NCBI RefSeq assembly: GCF_016756615.1
Contig: NZ_AP023262.1
Coordinates: 8,061,501-8,125,500 of the forward strand
Direction: 5' to 3'
Source: Mesorhizobium sp. L-8-3
GTDB lineage: Bacteria > Pseudomonadota > Alphaproteobacteria > Rhizobiales > Rhizobiaceae
DNA: 64,000 bases
Below, piece by piece: positions 34,117-42,281 of this stretch (the stretch's first letter is position 1; each line of letters begins with the position of its first letter). The notes beneath the pieces are model-generated. The model searched no databases. It saw only the letters and a program-made list of their open reading frames with translations, and was not told the DNA's origin. The translations under genes were made by a program, and so were the position numbers.

Positions 34117-34784
34117 CGCGCCGCCGTCCTGGGAAAGATCATCCGGCCGAGCCGCGCGAGCACCCAGCGCAACAGGATCGCCAGCACGAGGTAGACGCCC
34201 GTCGAGAAGAAATAGGCCTCGAAGGAGCGGAAAGTGCGCGACTGGATGAAGTTCGTGGCGAAGCTCAGATCCTGAGCGGCGACCTGCGAGACGACGGCCG
34301 ACCCCAGCATGACGATGACCACCTGCGAGGAGAGCGCCGGCCAGATGCGCTGCAGCGCGGGAACGAGGACGACATACCGGAAAGTCTGGAATGGGGTCAT
34401 GGCCAGGCTCGCCCCGGCCTCGAACTGGCCCTTTGGCGTGGCCTGGATCCCGGCGCGGATGATCTCGCAGCTGTAGGCGCCGAGGTTCACGATCATCGCC
34501 AGATTGGCGGCCTCGAGTTCGCTGAGGCGCAGGCCGAGCGGCGGCAGGCCGAAATAGATGAAGAAGAGCTGGACGAGAAACGGCGTGTTGCGGATGAGTT
34601 CGACATAGGCCGCCACCAGCGGCTTCAGCCAGGCCGGTCCCAGCGCGCGCACCCAGGCGCAGCAAATGCCGACCGCGATGCCGACCACGGCGGCGACGGT
34701 GATCAGCTCGATGGTGATGGCTATGCCATGCAGGATCTGCGGGTAATAGACCAGCAGCCAGCCGAAATCGAATCGATAGGTCAT
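34113..34784 (-). CDS. Polar amino-acid ABC transporter permease (first)
   Basis: 223-aa permease of the HisQ/GlnP class. Family motifs are VAAYVELIRNTPFLVQLFFIYFGLPPLG and CEIIRAGIQATPKGQFEAGASLAM, then VLVPALQRIWPALSSQ. The gene follows the binding protein after a 55-nt gap that holds a strong hairpin, as often found where the binding protein must exceed the membrane parts. It overlaps the next permease by 4 nt. Confidence 0.93.
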   Translation of the reverse strand: MTYRFDFGWLLVYYPQILHGIAITIELITVAAVVGIAVGICCAWVRALGPAWLKPLVAAYVELIRNTPFLVQLFFIYFGLPPLGLRLSELEAANLAMIVNLGAYSCEIIRAGIQATPKGQFEAGASLAMTPFQTFRYVVLVPALQRIWPALSSQVVIVMLGSAVVSQVAAQDLSFATNFIQSRTFRSFEAYFFSTGVYLVLAILLRWVLARLGRMIFPRTAAR

Positions 34785-34803
34785 GGACGGCCTCTGTGGG
34801 CGG

Positions 34804-34829
34804 CCGGGCCGGTGTTGCAGCCGGCCCGG
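34804..34829. terminator. Intercistronic hairpin after the binding-protein gene
   Basis: Perfect 9-bp stem CCGGGCCGG/CCGGCCCGG with an 8-nt loop, between the binding-protein stop (34840) and the first permease start (34784). There is no T-run. It probably stabilises the binding-protein message or partly attenuates downstream expression. Confidence 0.6.
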
Positions 34830-34839
34830 TCATGTGCGG

Positions 34840-35637
34840 TTAGAGGTTCTCGTCGAGCGGCTGGTGCAGCCACTTCTCCGAGATGGCGTTCAGGGCGCCG
34901 TCCTTCTTCGCTTCGGCGATGACCTCGTTGATCTTGGCCATCAGCGCCGGTTCGTTCTTGTTCATGCCGACATAGCAGGGCGAGTCCTTGATCAGGAACT
35001 TCAGCTCGGGCTTGCGCGGCGGGTTCTTGTCGAGAATCGCAGCCGCCACGACATTGCCGGTGACCACCCCGTCCACCTGGCCCGAGAGGAAGGCCGAGAT
35101 ATTGCCGTTGTTGTCCTCGTAGCGCTTGATCGTCGCGTCCTCGGGCGCGAGCTTGGTCAACTCCAGGTCCTCGATCGATCCGCGGGTCACGCCGACGATC
35201 TTGCCGGACAGATCGGCCGCGGATGTGATCGCCACGTCGCTCGGTGCGAAGACGCCGCTGAAGTAGGGGGCATATGCATCGGAAAAGTCGATCACCGCGG
35301 CGCGCTCGGGGTTCTTGCCCAGGCTCGAGATCACCAGATCGACCTTGTTGGTCTGGAGATAGGGTATGCGGTTGGCACTGGTCACCGGCACCATGGAAAG
35401 CTTCACGCCCAGTTTCTCTGCGATGAGCGTCGCCATGTCGATGTCATAGCCTCGGGGCTTCATGTCAGTGCCGACACTGCCGAAGGGCGGGAAGTCCTGC
35501 GGGACCGCGATGCGGATCGTCCCGCTCGACATGACGTCCGCGAGCGCGTCGGCTCTGGCCGGTGAGACCGGGAAGGCCGAGGCGAAAACGGCGCTGCCGA
35601 CGGCGACGAGCGCCGCGATGAAGTGCCTCTTGTGCAT
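34840..35637 (-). CDS. Polar amino-acid ABC substrate-binding protein
   Basis: Periplasmic family-3 binding protein, 265 aa. MHKRHFIAALVAVGSAVFAS is a Sec signal, cut after ARAD or nearby. Mature-domain landmarks are GTIRIAVPQDFPPFGSVGTDMKPRGYDIDMATLIAEKLGV and NKVDLVISSLGKNPERAAVIDFSDAY. No change in the family's ligand-pocket pattern is obvious. It is first in the importer operon and divergent from an RpiR regulator, with a racemase-like enzyme beyond, so an N-acylated or otherwise modified amino acid is a possible ligand. Confidence 0.92.
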   Translation of the reverse strand: MHKRHFIAALVAVGSAVFASAFPVSPARADALADVMSSGTIRIAVPQDFPPFGSVGTDMKPRGYDIDMATLIAEKLGVKLSMVPVTSANRIPYLQTNKVDLVISSLGKNPERAAVIDFSDAYAPYFSGVFAPSDVAITSAADLSGKIVGVTRGSIEDLELTKLAPEDATIKRYEDNNGNISAFLSGQVDGVVTGNVVAAAILDKNPPRKPELKFLIKDSPCYVGMNKNEPALMAKINEVIAEAKKDGALNAISEKWLHQPLDENL

Positions 35638-36001
35638 TGCTTATTCCTTTCCAGAATGGTGCTTCGTTAGGGGCAGGCGACAATTGCGCAAGGGCGTCTC
35701 CCAGGGCTGAACGTCCACGGTTCGGCGCCGCGCGGCCATGATGTCCCGGCATCGCGAGGCGACCGGCGACCCGATGGCGCCGTCCTGGATCCGGACGCTA
35801 TGACGGGCAGATACGGCGATATTCCGCACCCGCAACGCAACGGCTCCGGTGGGCCTTGCGGCTCCACAGCCATTCATCCCTGTTCTCCTCTGGTCCGACC
35901 GGTTCTCCGGCGTTCTCTTGTCGCACGATTACGGTACAAAAATTTCAGATTGTCAACAGTCCGATACTTGTGTTTTAGTCCTTCCAGGAAACGAGGCTTT
36001 C
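35638..36001. promoter_or_regulatory. 364-nt divergent control region (amino-acid ABC / RpiR)
   Basis: No gene seen. Near 35930-35985 it is unusually A+T-rich and contains a possible promoter for the RpiR gene (TTGTCA near 35951, an 18-nt spacer and TTTAGT). The adjacent ACAAAAATTTCAGATTGT is an imperfect palindrome that could be the RpiR operator. The remaining part, 35638-35920, has no recognised feature. Confidence 0.4.
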
Positions 36002-36874
36002 ATGGAAGACGAGACCCGCAAACCGCGCATGCTCGAACAGCGCATCCAGAGCCAGTACGACGATCTTCCGGGCAGCGAGCGGGCCCTGGCCGATCTGATC
36101 CTGGAGTTCCCCGGCGACCTGCTGGTCTATTCGGCGACGGAACTCTCGGAGCGCGGCGGCGTGTCGAAGGCGGCCGTTACCCGCTTCGTCAAACGCCTCG
36201 GCTACCAGGACTATCGAGAGATGCAGCGCGAGGTCCGCGAGGCGCAGGACGCCGGAGAGCCCATCTATCTCAATACCGGACTTCTCGGGTCCACGCTCGG
36301 CCGCACCCGCCTGCAGCAGCATCTCGACCGCGACATCGCCAATCTGCGCCAGACATTCGAATTGCTGAACCCCGACGATCTCGGCGAGGTCGTCGGACGC
36401 TGCGTGGCGGCCCGCCGGGTCTGGGTGCTCGGCTTTCGCAACAGCTACTTTGTCGCCGCCTATCTGCGCCGGCAACTGATCCAGGTTCGATCCGATGTCA
36501 CGCTGGTACCGGCGCCGGGGCAGGTATTGATGGAGGATCTGGCCGGCGCAACTCCGGAGGATCTGATGATCGCCGTCGGACTGCGCCGCCGGACGCCGAT
36601 GTTGGGGCAGGCGATGAAGGTCGTCCGCGATCTCGGCGTGCCCATCGCCTACATCACCGACCGCGTCGCCGTCACCACGCCGAAGCTCGCGACATGGACC
36701 TTCCCCTGCCAGGTGCGCGGCGTGTCGCTGTTCGATTCCTATGTCGCGGTGATGAGCGTCGCCAACTACCTGTGCACCGAGGTCGTCGCGGCGGCCGGCG
36801 AAAGCGGGCGCGCGCGGCTTGGCCGTATCGAGGATCTCATGGGCCTGGCGGGCGAGATCGACCCCGGCAATTGA
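36002..36874 (+). CDS. RpiR/MurR-family transcriptional regulator
   Basis: 290-aa regulator with an N-terminal RpiR helix-turn-helix (LPGSERALADLILEFPGDLLVYSATELSERGGVSKAAVTRFVKRLGY, about residues 22-68) and a C-terminal SIS sugar-phosphate/amino-sugar binding domain (RRVWVLGFRNSYFVAAYLRRQL, about 140-160). The ATG at 36002 follows AGGAAACGAGG. It is divergent from the amino-acid importer and 41 nt ahead of the racemase-like enzyme, so it probably controls both. SIS domains usually sense phosphorylated sugars, yet in this context an amino-acid derivative might be the signal. Confidence 0.9.
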   Translation: MEDETRKPRMLEQRIQSQYDDLPGSERALADLILEFPGDLLVYSATELSERGGVSKAAVTRFVKRLGYQDYREMQREVREAQDAGEPIYLNTGLLGSTLGRTRLQQHLDRDIANLRQTFELLNPDDLGEVVGRCVAARRVWVLGFRNSYFVAAYLRRQLIQVRSDVTLVPAPGQVLMEDLAGATPEDLMIAVGLRRRTPMLGQAMKVVRDLGVPIAYITDRVAVTTPKLATWTFPCQVRGVSLFDSYVAVMSVANYLCTEVVAAAGESGRARLGRIEDLMGLAGEIDPGN

Positions 36875-36915
36875 CCGACGCAGCGGCGCCGGCACCGGCG
36901 CGAATGGGAAGCGCG

Positions 36916-38034
36916 ATGCTGATCGACGAAATCGAACTCTTTCACGTGGCGATGCCGCTCAAGGCGCCGTGGCGAACGGCCTTCGGCGAGGAGACCGCGA
37001 TCGACACGGTCCTGGTCCGGCTGAGGGCGGATGGCGAAGACGGCTGGGGCGAGACCGCTCCCTACCGGCTGCCGCAGTTCTCGCCGGAATGGGCCTCAGG
37101 CGCTTTCGCGCTGCTGCGCGACGCCATGGCCCCGGCCCTGGTGGGCAAGCGCATCGACAGTGCCGAAGACCTGCAAAGGGAGTTGGCGCCGCTGAAGGGC
37201 AACCACTTCGCCAAGGCCGGCCTCGACACGGCCTGGTGGGATCTTGCGGCGAAGATCGCCGGCGAGCCGCTGTGGAAGATGATCGGCGGGAGGGGGCCGG
37301 ATGCGATCGTCGGTGCCGACATATCCGTGATGGACGGCCTCGACGATCTCGTCGCCGCCGTCGGCAAGGCTCAGCAGGACGGCTTTCAGCGGACCAAGCT
37401 GAAATTTCGCCGCGGATGGGGCCTGGAGATGGTCGCTCGCGTCCGCGAAGCCTTCCCTGATGCGGTCCTGCATGTCGATTGCAACAGCGCGTTCACGCTG
37501 GACGATATCCCCATGTTTCGCGAGCTGGACCGGTTCGGTCTAGCGATGATCGAGCAGCCCCTCGCCTATGACGACCTCATCGACCATGCGCGCCTCCAAT
37601 CGGAGCTGAAGACGCCGATCTGCCTGGACGAAAGCATCACGTCGGTCGACCGGGCCCGCAAGGCGATCGACATCGGGGCCTGCGGCTGGATCAACATCAA
37701 GCCGGGGCGCGTCGGCGGCCTGACCAACGCGATCGCCATTCATGACCATTGCGCGGCCCGCGGTGTCCCGTGCTGGATCGGCGGCATGCTCGAATCCGCT
37801 GTCGGGCAGGGGCCGGCGCTGGCGCTGTCGACGCTGCCCAACGTCAAATATCCCTGCGACGTCTTCCCCACCGAGCGGCTCTATGAAACGGATCTTTCCG
37901 AGCCCGAGATCGTCCTGAGCGGGCCTTCGCGCATTACCGCATCGCACAAGCCCGGCCACGGATTTCGGCCCAATCCTGAACGGCTGAGGCGCGCCACGCG
38001 CGAATACGCCGTGGTCGCCGCGAGGATTGCCTGA
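36916..38034 (+). CDS. Enolase-superfamily enzyme, N-acylamino acid racemase/OSBS-like
   Basis: 372-aa cytoplasmic enzyme of the muconate-lactonizing/mandelate-racemase group. Catalytic residues can be read directly: K161 and K163 in RTKLKF, metal ligands D188 (HVDCNS), E213 (MIEQPL) and D238 (CLDES), and K262 (NIKPGRVGG). This spacing is almost the same as in the Amycolatopsis OSBS/N-acylamino-acid racemase, so that subgroup is the best assignment; a dipeptide epimerase is possible. The start at 36916 is uncertain by four codons (ATG at 36904). Co-located with an amino-acid importer and RpiR regulator, which suggests racemisation of N-acylated or D-amino acids. Confidence 0.85.
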   Translation: MLIDEIELFHVAMPLKAPWRTAFGEETAIDTVLVRLRADGEDGWGETAPYRLPQFSPEWASGAFALLRDAMAPALVGKRIDSAEDLQRELAPLKGNHFAKAGLDTAWWDLAAKIAGEPLWKMIGGRGPDAIVGADISVMDGLDDLVAAVGKAQQDGFQRTKLKFRRGWGLEMVARVREAFPDAVLHVDCNSAFTLDDIPMFRELDRFGLAMIEQPLAYDDLIDHARLQSELKTPICLDESITSVDRARKAIDIGACGWINIKPGRVGGLTNAIAIHDHCAARGVPCWIGGMLESAVGQGPALALSTLPNVKYPCDVFPTERLYETDLSEPEIVLSGPSRITASHKPGHGFRPNPERLRRATREYAVVAARIA

Positions 38035-38247
38035 GCGCAGATTGCTCGCCCGGCATGCCCGGCGTGTCGAGATATCGGGCCCCAGGGCCAACCCATTGAT
38101 ATGGCTCGTATCAAAGCTCGATGCTGCGCGAATCGGGCCAGATGATCTCACCGGAGGTGCCTCGGCGGGAGGGTGTCATTTGTCGTTCAGAACATGGTGA
38201 CTGATAGTCCCGGCAAAGCGCCTGCGCGCCCCAGGCGAGGCAATCTC

Positions 38248-38598
38248 ATGTCTGCTTCCTGCCCATCTCGGCAGGTGCTTCAGCACATGACGAACCGATG
38301 GGGGCCGCTGGTCTTGCTTGCTCCGGAAACCGGGACACTGCGTTTCAGCCAGTTGCGCCGGGCAATCGGTGGCGTAAGCGAACGGATGCTTGCGCAGACC
38401 CTGCAAGAGCTGGAGGGGGATGGGCTCATCAATCGCATCGCCCACGAGGTTGTCCCACCCCACGTCGAATACAGTCTCACCCCGCTCGGCAAAGAGGCAA
38501 CGGAACGGGTACGAGCCGTCGCCGATTGGATCGAGACAAGCCTTCCGCGCATCGGCAAGGTCTGGGATAGCCGTGCCAAAAGCGGCAAAAAGAACTAG
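38248..38598 (+). CDS. HxlR-family transcriptional regulator
   Basis: About 116-aa DNA-binding protein. It has the HxlR pattern: a cysteine followed by a winged helix (CPSRQVLQHMTNRWGPLVLL, FSQLRRAIGGVSERMLAQTLQELEGDGLINRI, PPHVEYSLTPLGKEATERV). The ATG at 38248 has GGCGAGG 8 nt upstream; the frame is open further up (ATG at 38194, GTG at 38173) without a good site. HxlR proteins often respond to aldehydes or quinones via the N-terminal Cys. The divergent target usual for the family is missing, possibly lost with the IS insertion next to it. Confidence 0.82.
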   Translation: MSASCPSRQVLQHMTNRWGPLVLLAPETGTLRFSQLRRAIGGVSERMLAQTLQELEGDGLINRIAHEVVPPHVEYSLTPLGKEATERVRAVADWIETSLPRIGKVWDSRAKSGKKN

Positions 38599-38634
38599 TC
38601 GAAAAGCCGCCGGTCGAAAATCAGGCACGGACGA

Positions 38635-38852
38635 CTGAACCGCGGCGGGAACCGAGACGATCAACGGCATACAAGGCCGAGATCATTCACGGCGCAGGCC
38701 ATGGCGCTCCTTCGAGGCAGTCGAGTTCGTCACGCTGGAGTGGGTCGACTGGTTCAGCAATCGCCGGCTCGTGGAACCCATCGGCAACATCCGCCGGCGG
38801 GAGCCGAGCACGCTACTACGCCATGCTGGAACAGCCCGCCATGGCCGCGTGA
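38635..38852 (+). pseudogene. IS3-family transposase remnant (C-terminal part, frameshifted)
   Basis: Translating in shifting frames recovers the end of an IS3-type orfB transposase: ETING then YKAEIIH (38645-38690), WRSFEAVEFVTLEWVDWFSNRRLVEPIGNI (about 38702-38790) and RYYAMLEQPAMAA with a stop at 38850-38852. At least three small deletions separate these blocks, so the copy is dead. The left part of the element is missing. It marks an old insertion at the edge of the accessory segment that runs to 43.7 kb. Confidence 0.75.
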
Positions 38853-39014
38853 CTCAAACGGAATGGCCTCCGGCAATCCCGGCGCGGTTCACCTACTGCC
38901 GTGTCAATGACTCTGCCCGCGACGCGTCCAAAGCGGTTGGTTACGCAGACGCCGTGGTCTGGGCGCGAAGGCTGCAACGGGTGCCACCTGGACCGGATGA
39001 CACCCGTCGGCAGA

Positions 39015-39599
39015 TCAGGCCTTGACCCGCTCGATGACCACCGGCACGGGCCGGCAAACGGTATTGCAGACGGGGGAATGCTGCTGTGCGTAGCGCAGCA
39101 GGTCATCCAGTTCCTCGTCTGAGCAGTCTGCCTTGACGTGCATCTGGATGTTGATCTGCTCATATCCGGCTGGAACGCCTTCTTCGAGACCGAGCAGTCC
39201 CCGGAGGTCGATGTCACCTTTGAGCTCCGTCGACATTTCGCGGATCGTGATGCCGCGGGCCATTGCGTGAAGCACGAAGGTCGTCGTCACGCATCCCGCC
39301 AGTGCGTGCAGCAAGAACTCGACGGGATTGGCGCCTTCGTTGTTGCCGAGCAGCACCGGCGGTTCGCCGTTGGTGAATTCGAATGGCATCGGCCGCGAGG
39401 TGTCTTCCTGGCCCGCCCCATAGAAGTCGCGGATCGTGGAGCGGTTCTCACCGCCGTCGACCCAGTTGTTACGCGCGCGGAACTGGAATTTGGCCAGGCT
39501 CTTGTCGGCCTTGAGCGCGGCGATCGTATCGAGGGCCGCCTGCACGTTGAGGCCATTGAGGTAAGTCGCTTTCTCGGCGGCGGCAGACATTGCAGTCAT
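39015..39599 (-). CDS. OsmC-family protein
   Basis: 194-aa OsmC/Ohr-fold protein. The two family cysteines are visible: ALAGCVTTTF (near residue 95) and HSPVCNTV (near 180), so a thiol peroxidase-like reaction on organic hydroperoxides is possible. The core has FTNGEPPVLLGNNEGANPVEFLLHALAGC. The ATG at 39599 follows GGAGAA. It is divergent from a GlxA-type AraC regulator that may control it. Confidence 0.88.
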   Translation of the reverse strand: MTAMSAAAEKATYLNGLNVQAALDTIAALKADKSLAKFQFRARNNWVDGGENRSTIRDFYGAGQEDTSRPMPFEFTNGEPPVLLGNNEGANPVEFLLHALAGCVTTTFVLHAMARGITIREMSTELKGDIDLRGLLGLEEGVPAGYEQINIQMHVKADCSDEELDDLLRYAQQHSPVCNTVCRPVPVVIERVKA

Positions 39600-39750
39600 G
39601 GTGGTTCTCCATCTTCGGTTTGGGTGGTGCCGGCTTGACCGCATTCGTCGAAGGGCGGTGCCGGCGAAGCGCAAGATAGGACTGGACAAGCCAGCGCATC
39701 AGAGCGAGTTTTGCCGAAAACGATCCTTTCATGCCAAATATGGAGCGGCT

Positions 39751-40794
39751 ATGAGTGATCGTGGGCCACCTGCCGTCGATGCCTTCATCGTGGCGCTGCC
39801 GGAAACGGCGGGCTCGGCGCTCTACGGCATGGTCGACGTGCTGGCCGCGACAGGAACTCTCTGGAGGGAATTGACCGGCGAGGAGCCTGGTCATCGCCTC
39901 ATCAGGCCGCTCATCGTCTCACCATCGACCCGGCCGTTTCGCTGCGGGAACGGGATTCCGGTCAGCCCCGACGTCAGCCTTGACGAGGCCGTGCGACCAG
40001 ACATCGTCATTCTGCCAGAGTTGTGGCTGGCGCCGACTGACGACCTGGGTGAGCGCTACCCCGACGTGAAGGATTGGGTTCGGCGTTGCTATCATGAGGG
40101 CGGCACCATCTACACGGCCTGTTCCGGATCGATCCTTCTGGCGGCGACAGGGCTGCTCGATGGCCGCGAAGCCACCTCCCATTGGGGCTATCAGGATGTG
40201 TTTCGGCGCAGCTTTCCCGCCGTCCGCTTCACTCCCGAGCCGAACCTGGTCATCGCAGATCCCGGCGCCCGCATCGTGACCGCGGGCGGATCTTCATCTT
40301 GGCATGATCTGGCGCTGCACATCATAGCGCGGCATTGCAGCCCGGGCGAGGCGCTGCGCATCGCCAAGGTCTATCTGCTCAAGTGGCACGGCGAGGGGCA
40401 GCTTCCTTTTGCAAGCCTTGTTCGACGCCAGCCGCACGCCGATGCTGTCGTGCGCCGGGCCGAGAAATGGCTCGCCCGGAATCTGCACGAGCCACATGCG
40501 GTTGCAGCGGTTGTGAACTTTTGCGGGATTCCCGAACGCAGCCTGAAGCGTCGCTTCAAAACGGCAACAGGAACGACACTGATCGGCCATGTGCAGAATC
40601 TGCGCATGGAGGAGGCGAAACGGTTGCTTGAGACCGACAGCCAATCGGCGGATGAGATCGCCGCGATCGTCGGCTACGACAATCCTGCATTCTTTCGCAG
40701 GCTGTTCAAACGTTCGACCGGCCTCACGCCGGGCGCCTATCGCCGGATGTTCAAGCCACTGTCAGGCACCGCGGTCGGGAACCAAATCGACTGA
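39751..40794 (+). CDS. GlxA-family transcriptional regulator (DJ-1/PfpI plus AraC HTH)
   Basis: 347-aa regulator. The N-terminal 210 residues are a class-I amidotransferase-like (DJ-1/PfpI) domain with the nucleophile-elbow segment TIYTACSGSILLAATGLLDGREATSHW. The C-terminal 100 residues hold the paired AraC helix-turn-helices (AAVVNFCGIPERSLKRRFKTATG and DEIAAIVGYDNPAFFRRLFKRSTGLTPGAYRRMF). The ATG at 39751 has GGAG just upstream. Divergent from the OsmC-family gene, its likely target. Confidence 0.9.
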   Translation: MSDRGPPAVDAFIVALPETAGSALYGMVDVLAATGTLWRELTGEEPGHRLIRPLIVSPSTRPFRCGNGIPVSPDVSLDEAVRPDIVILPELWLAPTDDLGERYPDVKDWVRRCYHEGGTIYTACSGSILLAATGLLDGREATSHWGYQDVFRRSFPAVRFTPEPNLVIADPGARIVTAGGSSSWHDLALHIIARHCSPGEALRIAKVYLLKWHGEGQLPFASLVRRQPHADAVVRRAEKWLARNLHEPHAVAAVVNFCGIPERSLKRRFKTATGTTLIGHVQNLRMEEAKRLLETDSQSADEIAAIVGYDNPAFFRRLFKRSTGLTPGAYRRMFKPLSGTAVGNQID

Positions 40795-40926
40795 GCCCCT
40801 GCAGCCCGGGGCTGGTTTCGTGCCGGAAGGGTGGAGAATTGGCGCGCCACGACAGGGTTGGCCACAGTCGTACCCAGGCACGGTGATAGTGGTCCCCAGC
40901 GTGGAGCGCCCCGATCGCGGTGATCG

Positions 40927-41553
40927 GTGATCACGGGCTTCACCGACCAGCCCATCCTCGCGCGCATGGCGCGTCTCGGGTTCGAGGAAGGCAGGAGCTT
41001 CGATTTCGATGCCGCCAGCCCCATGGATCAGAATGCGCTCAAGGATGCGCCTGTTATTGCGCAAAAGCCCATGGGCTGGACGAGCCCGCGCATCGCCGAA
41101 TGTGTGAACCAATGGCCTATGGATAACGATACGGCGGCCGTCTACGGCTCCTACTATCTCAAGCGTGCGCTGATGGCTCAGCTCGGGCTCAAGGCAAATC
41201 TGCCGGAGAGCACCAAAGACTTTGTTCCGCGTTTGGAGAAGGGTAACGTCCCACCCGTGAATGCGTTCTGGTCCGTAGCGCTCTATGACGACAACGGCTC
41301 GCAGGTCGCGAACAGTTCGAACCGGTTTGGGTTGTCCAACTGGATGCCGTTGCAGGAAAACCCCGATGGGTCGCTCGATCTCTACTTCCACCATGAAAGT
41401 CCCGGCAAGGACGCCAACTGGCTACCGGCTCCGGACGGGCCCGTTCAACGTGACCCTGCGGCTCTACGCCCCGAAGCCCCCGGTCTTGCCCGGGAAATGA
41501 CACCTCCAGCCATTGCCAAGGTCCATCGGCTCTCCACCCACACGGCACAGTAG
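40927..41553 (+). pseudogene. DUF1254/DUF1214 protein remnant (truncated, frameshifted)
   Basis: Encodes only the C-terminal portion of a DUF1254/DUF1214 protein, normally about 450-480 aa. Homology begins at once (FTDQPILARMARLGF) with no N-terminal domain. Family blocks remain: NDTAAVYGSYYLKRALMAQLGLKANLPES, VPPVNAFWSVALYDDNGSQVANSSNRF and DGSLDLYFHHESPGKDANWLPAP. A block of about 20 residues is missing before FVPRLEKG. After PAPDG a +1 shift is needed to read GPFNVTLRLYAPKPPVLPGK, then a shift back for TPPAIAKV. The locus is therefore degraded. Confidence 0.75.
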
Positions 41554-41656
41554 ACGCTTTCTTAACGTCGTCAGGGTCATTCACATCAGGACGATCCGGC
41601 ACCGTCTGCGCCGGATCTGTCACAGTAGAACAGGAGACTACCAACGTGAGTGAGAC

Positions 41657-42244
41657 ATGAAGCAAGTCGTATCCCTGGCCTTGATTGGCCAACTCCTTGC
41701 CGTTTCAACCCTGTCCGTATTGGCCGATACCGCGCTTCCGGAAGGGGTAAGTATTGCGAAAGATGCCAAGGCGCTTCGCGCATATGCGCCGGCAAGCGGC
41801 CCTGGCCAGACCGACTTCAACGCGGCCGACAGGCTGGCGATCGCCAATCTGCTCTACGCCTACGCCTTCGCCTACGACAACTACGAGGCGGATACGTGGT
41901 TCACCCTGTTCACGCCCGACGTCGTGTTCGTCGCCGGCGTTCCTGGCGAGGGAGCCGTTTCCTTCACCGGTGAGGGTTTCCGGACGTTCTGGAGAAAACG
42001 AATGAAGGAATTCAGTTCCTCCGGTAACCAGCGCCGGCATCTGATGACGAACATCCTGTTTCTGGACCAGACCGCCGACACGGCCCATGTCAGTGTCACC
42101 GGACTTTTGACCAACGCAAAGGATGGAGAGACCTTCTCTGCCGTGAGCAGCTTGAACTATGAAGGATGGCTGGTGAAAGGCACCGATGGCTGGAAAATCC
42201 AACGGTGGCACGACTTTCCGGATGCTCCGATTTCCGAGAATTGA
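41657..42244 (+). CDS. Secreted SnoaL/NTF2-like protein
   Basis: 195-aa exported protein. MKQVVSLALIGQLLAVSTLSVLADT is a Sec signal. The mature region folds like SnoaL/NTF2 proteins: DRLAIANLLYAYAFAYDNYEADTWFTLFTPDVVFVAG, then RHLMTNILFLDQTADTAHVSVTGLL and GWKIQRWHDFP. These small alpha+beta cone proteins act as isomerases, dehydratases or binding domains. It looks intact although both neighbours are gene remnants. Function not predictable. Confidence 0.8.
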   Translation: MKQVVSLALIGQLLAVSTLSVLADTALPEGVSIAKDAKALRAYAPASGPGQTDFNAADRLAIANLLYAYAFAYDNYEADTWFTLFTPDVVFVAGVPGEGAVSFTGEGFRTFWRKRMKEFSSSGNQRRHLMTNILFLDQTADTAHVSVTGLLTNAKDGETFSAVSSLNYEGWLVKGTDGWKIQRWHDFPDAPISEN

Positions 42245-42281
42245 CGAAACAGACCTCTGCGTGCGTGGGAGGTCGCCCGGT

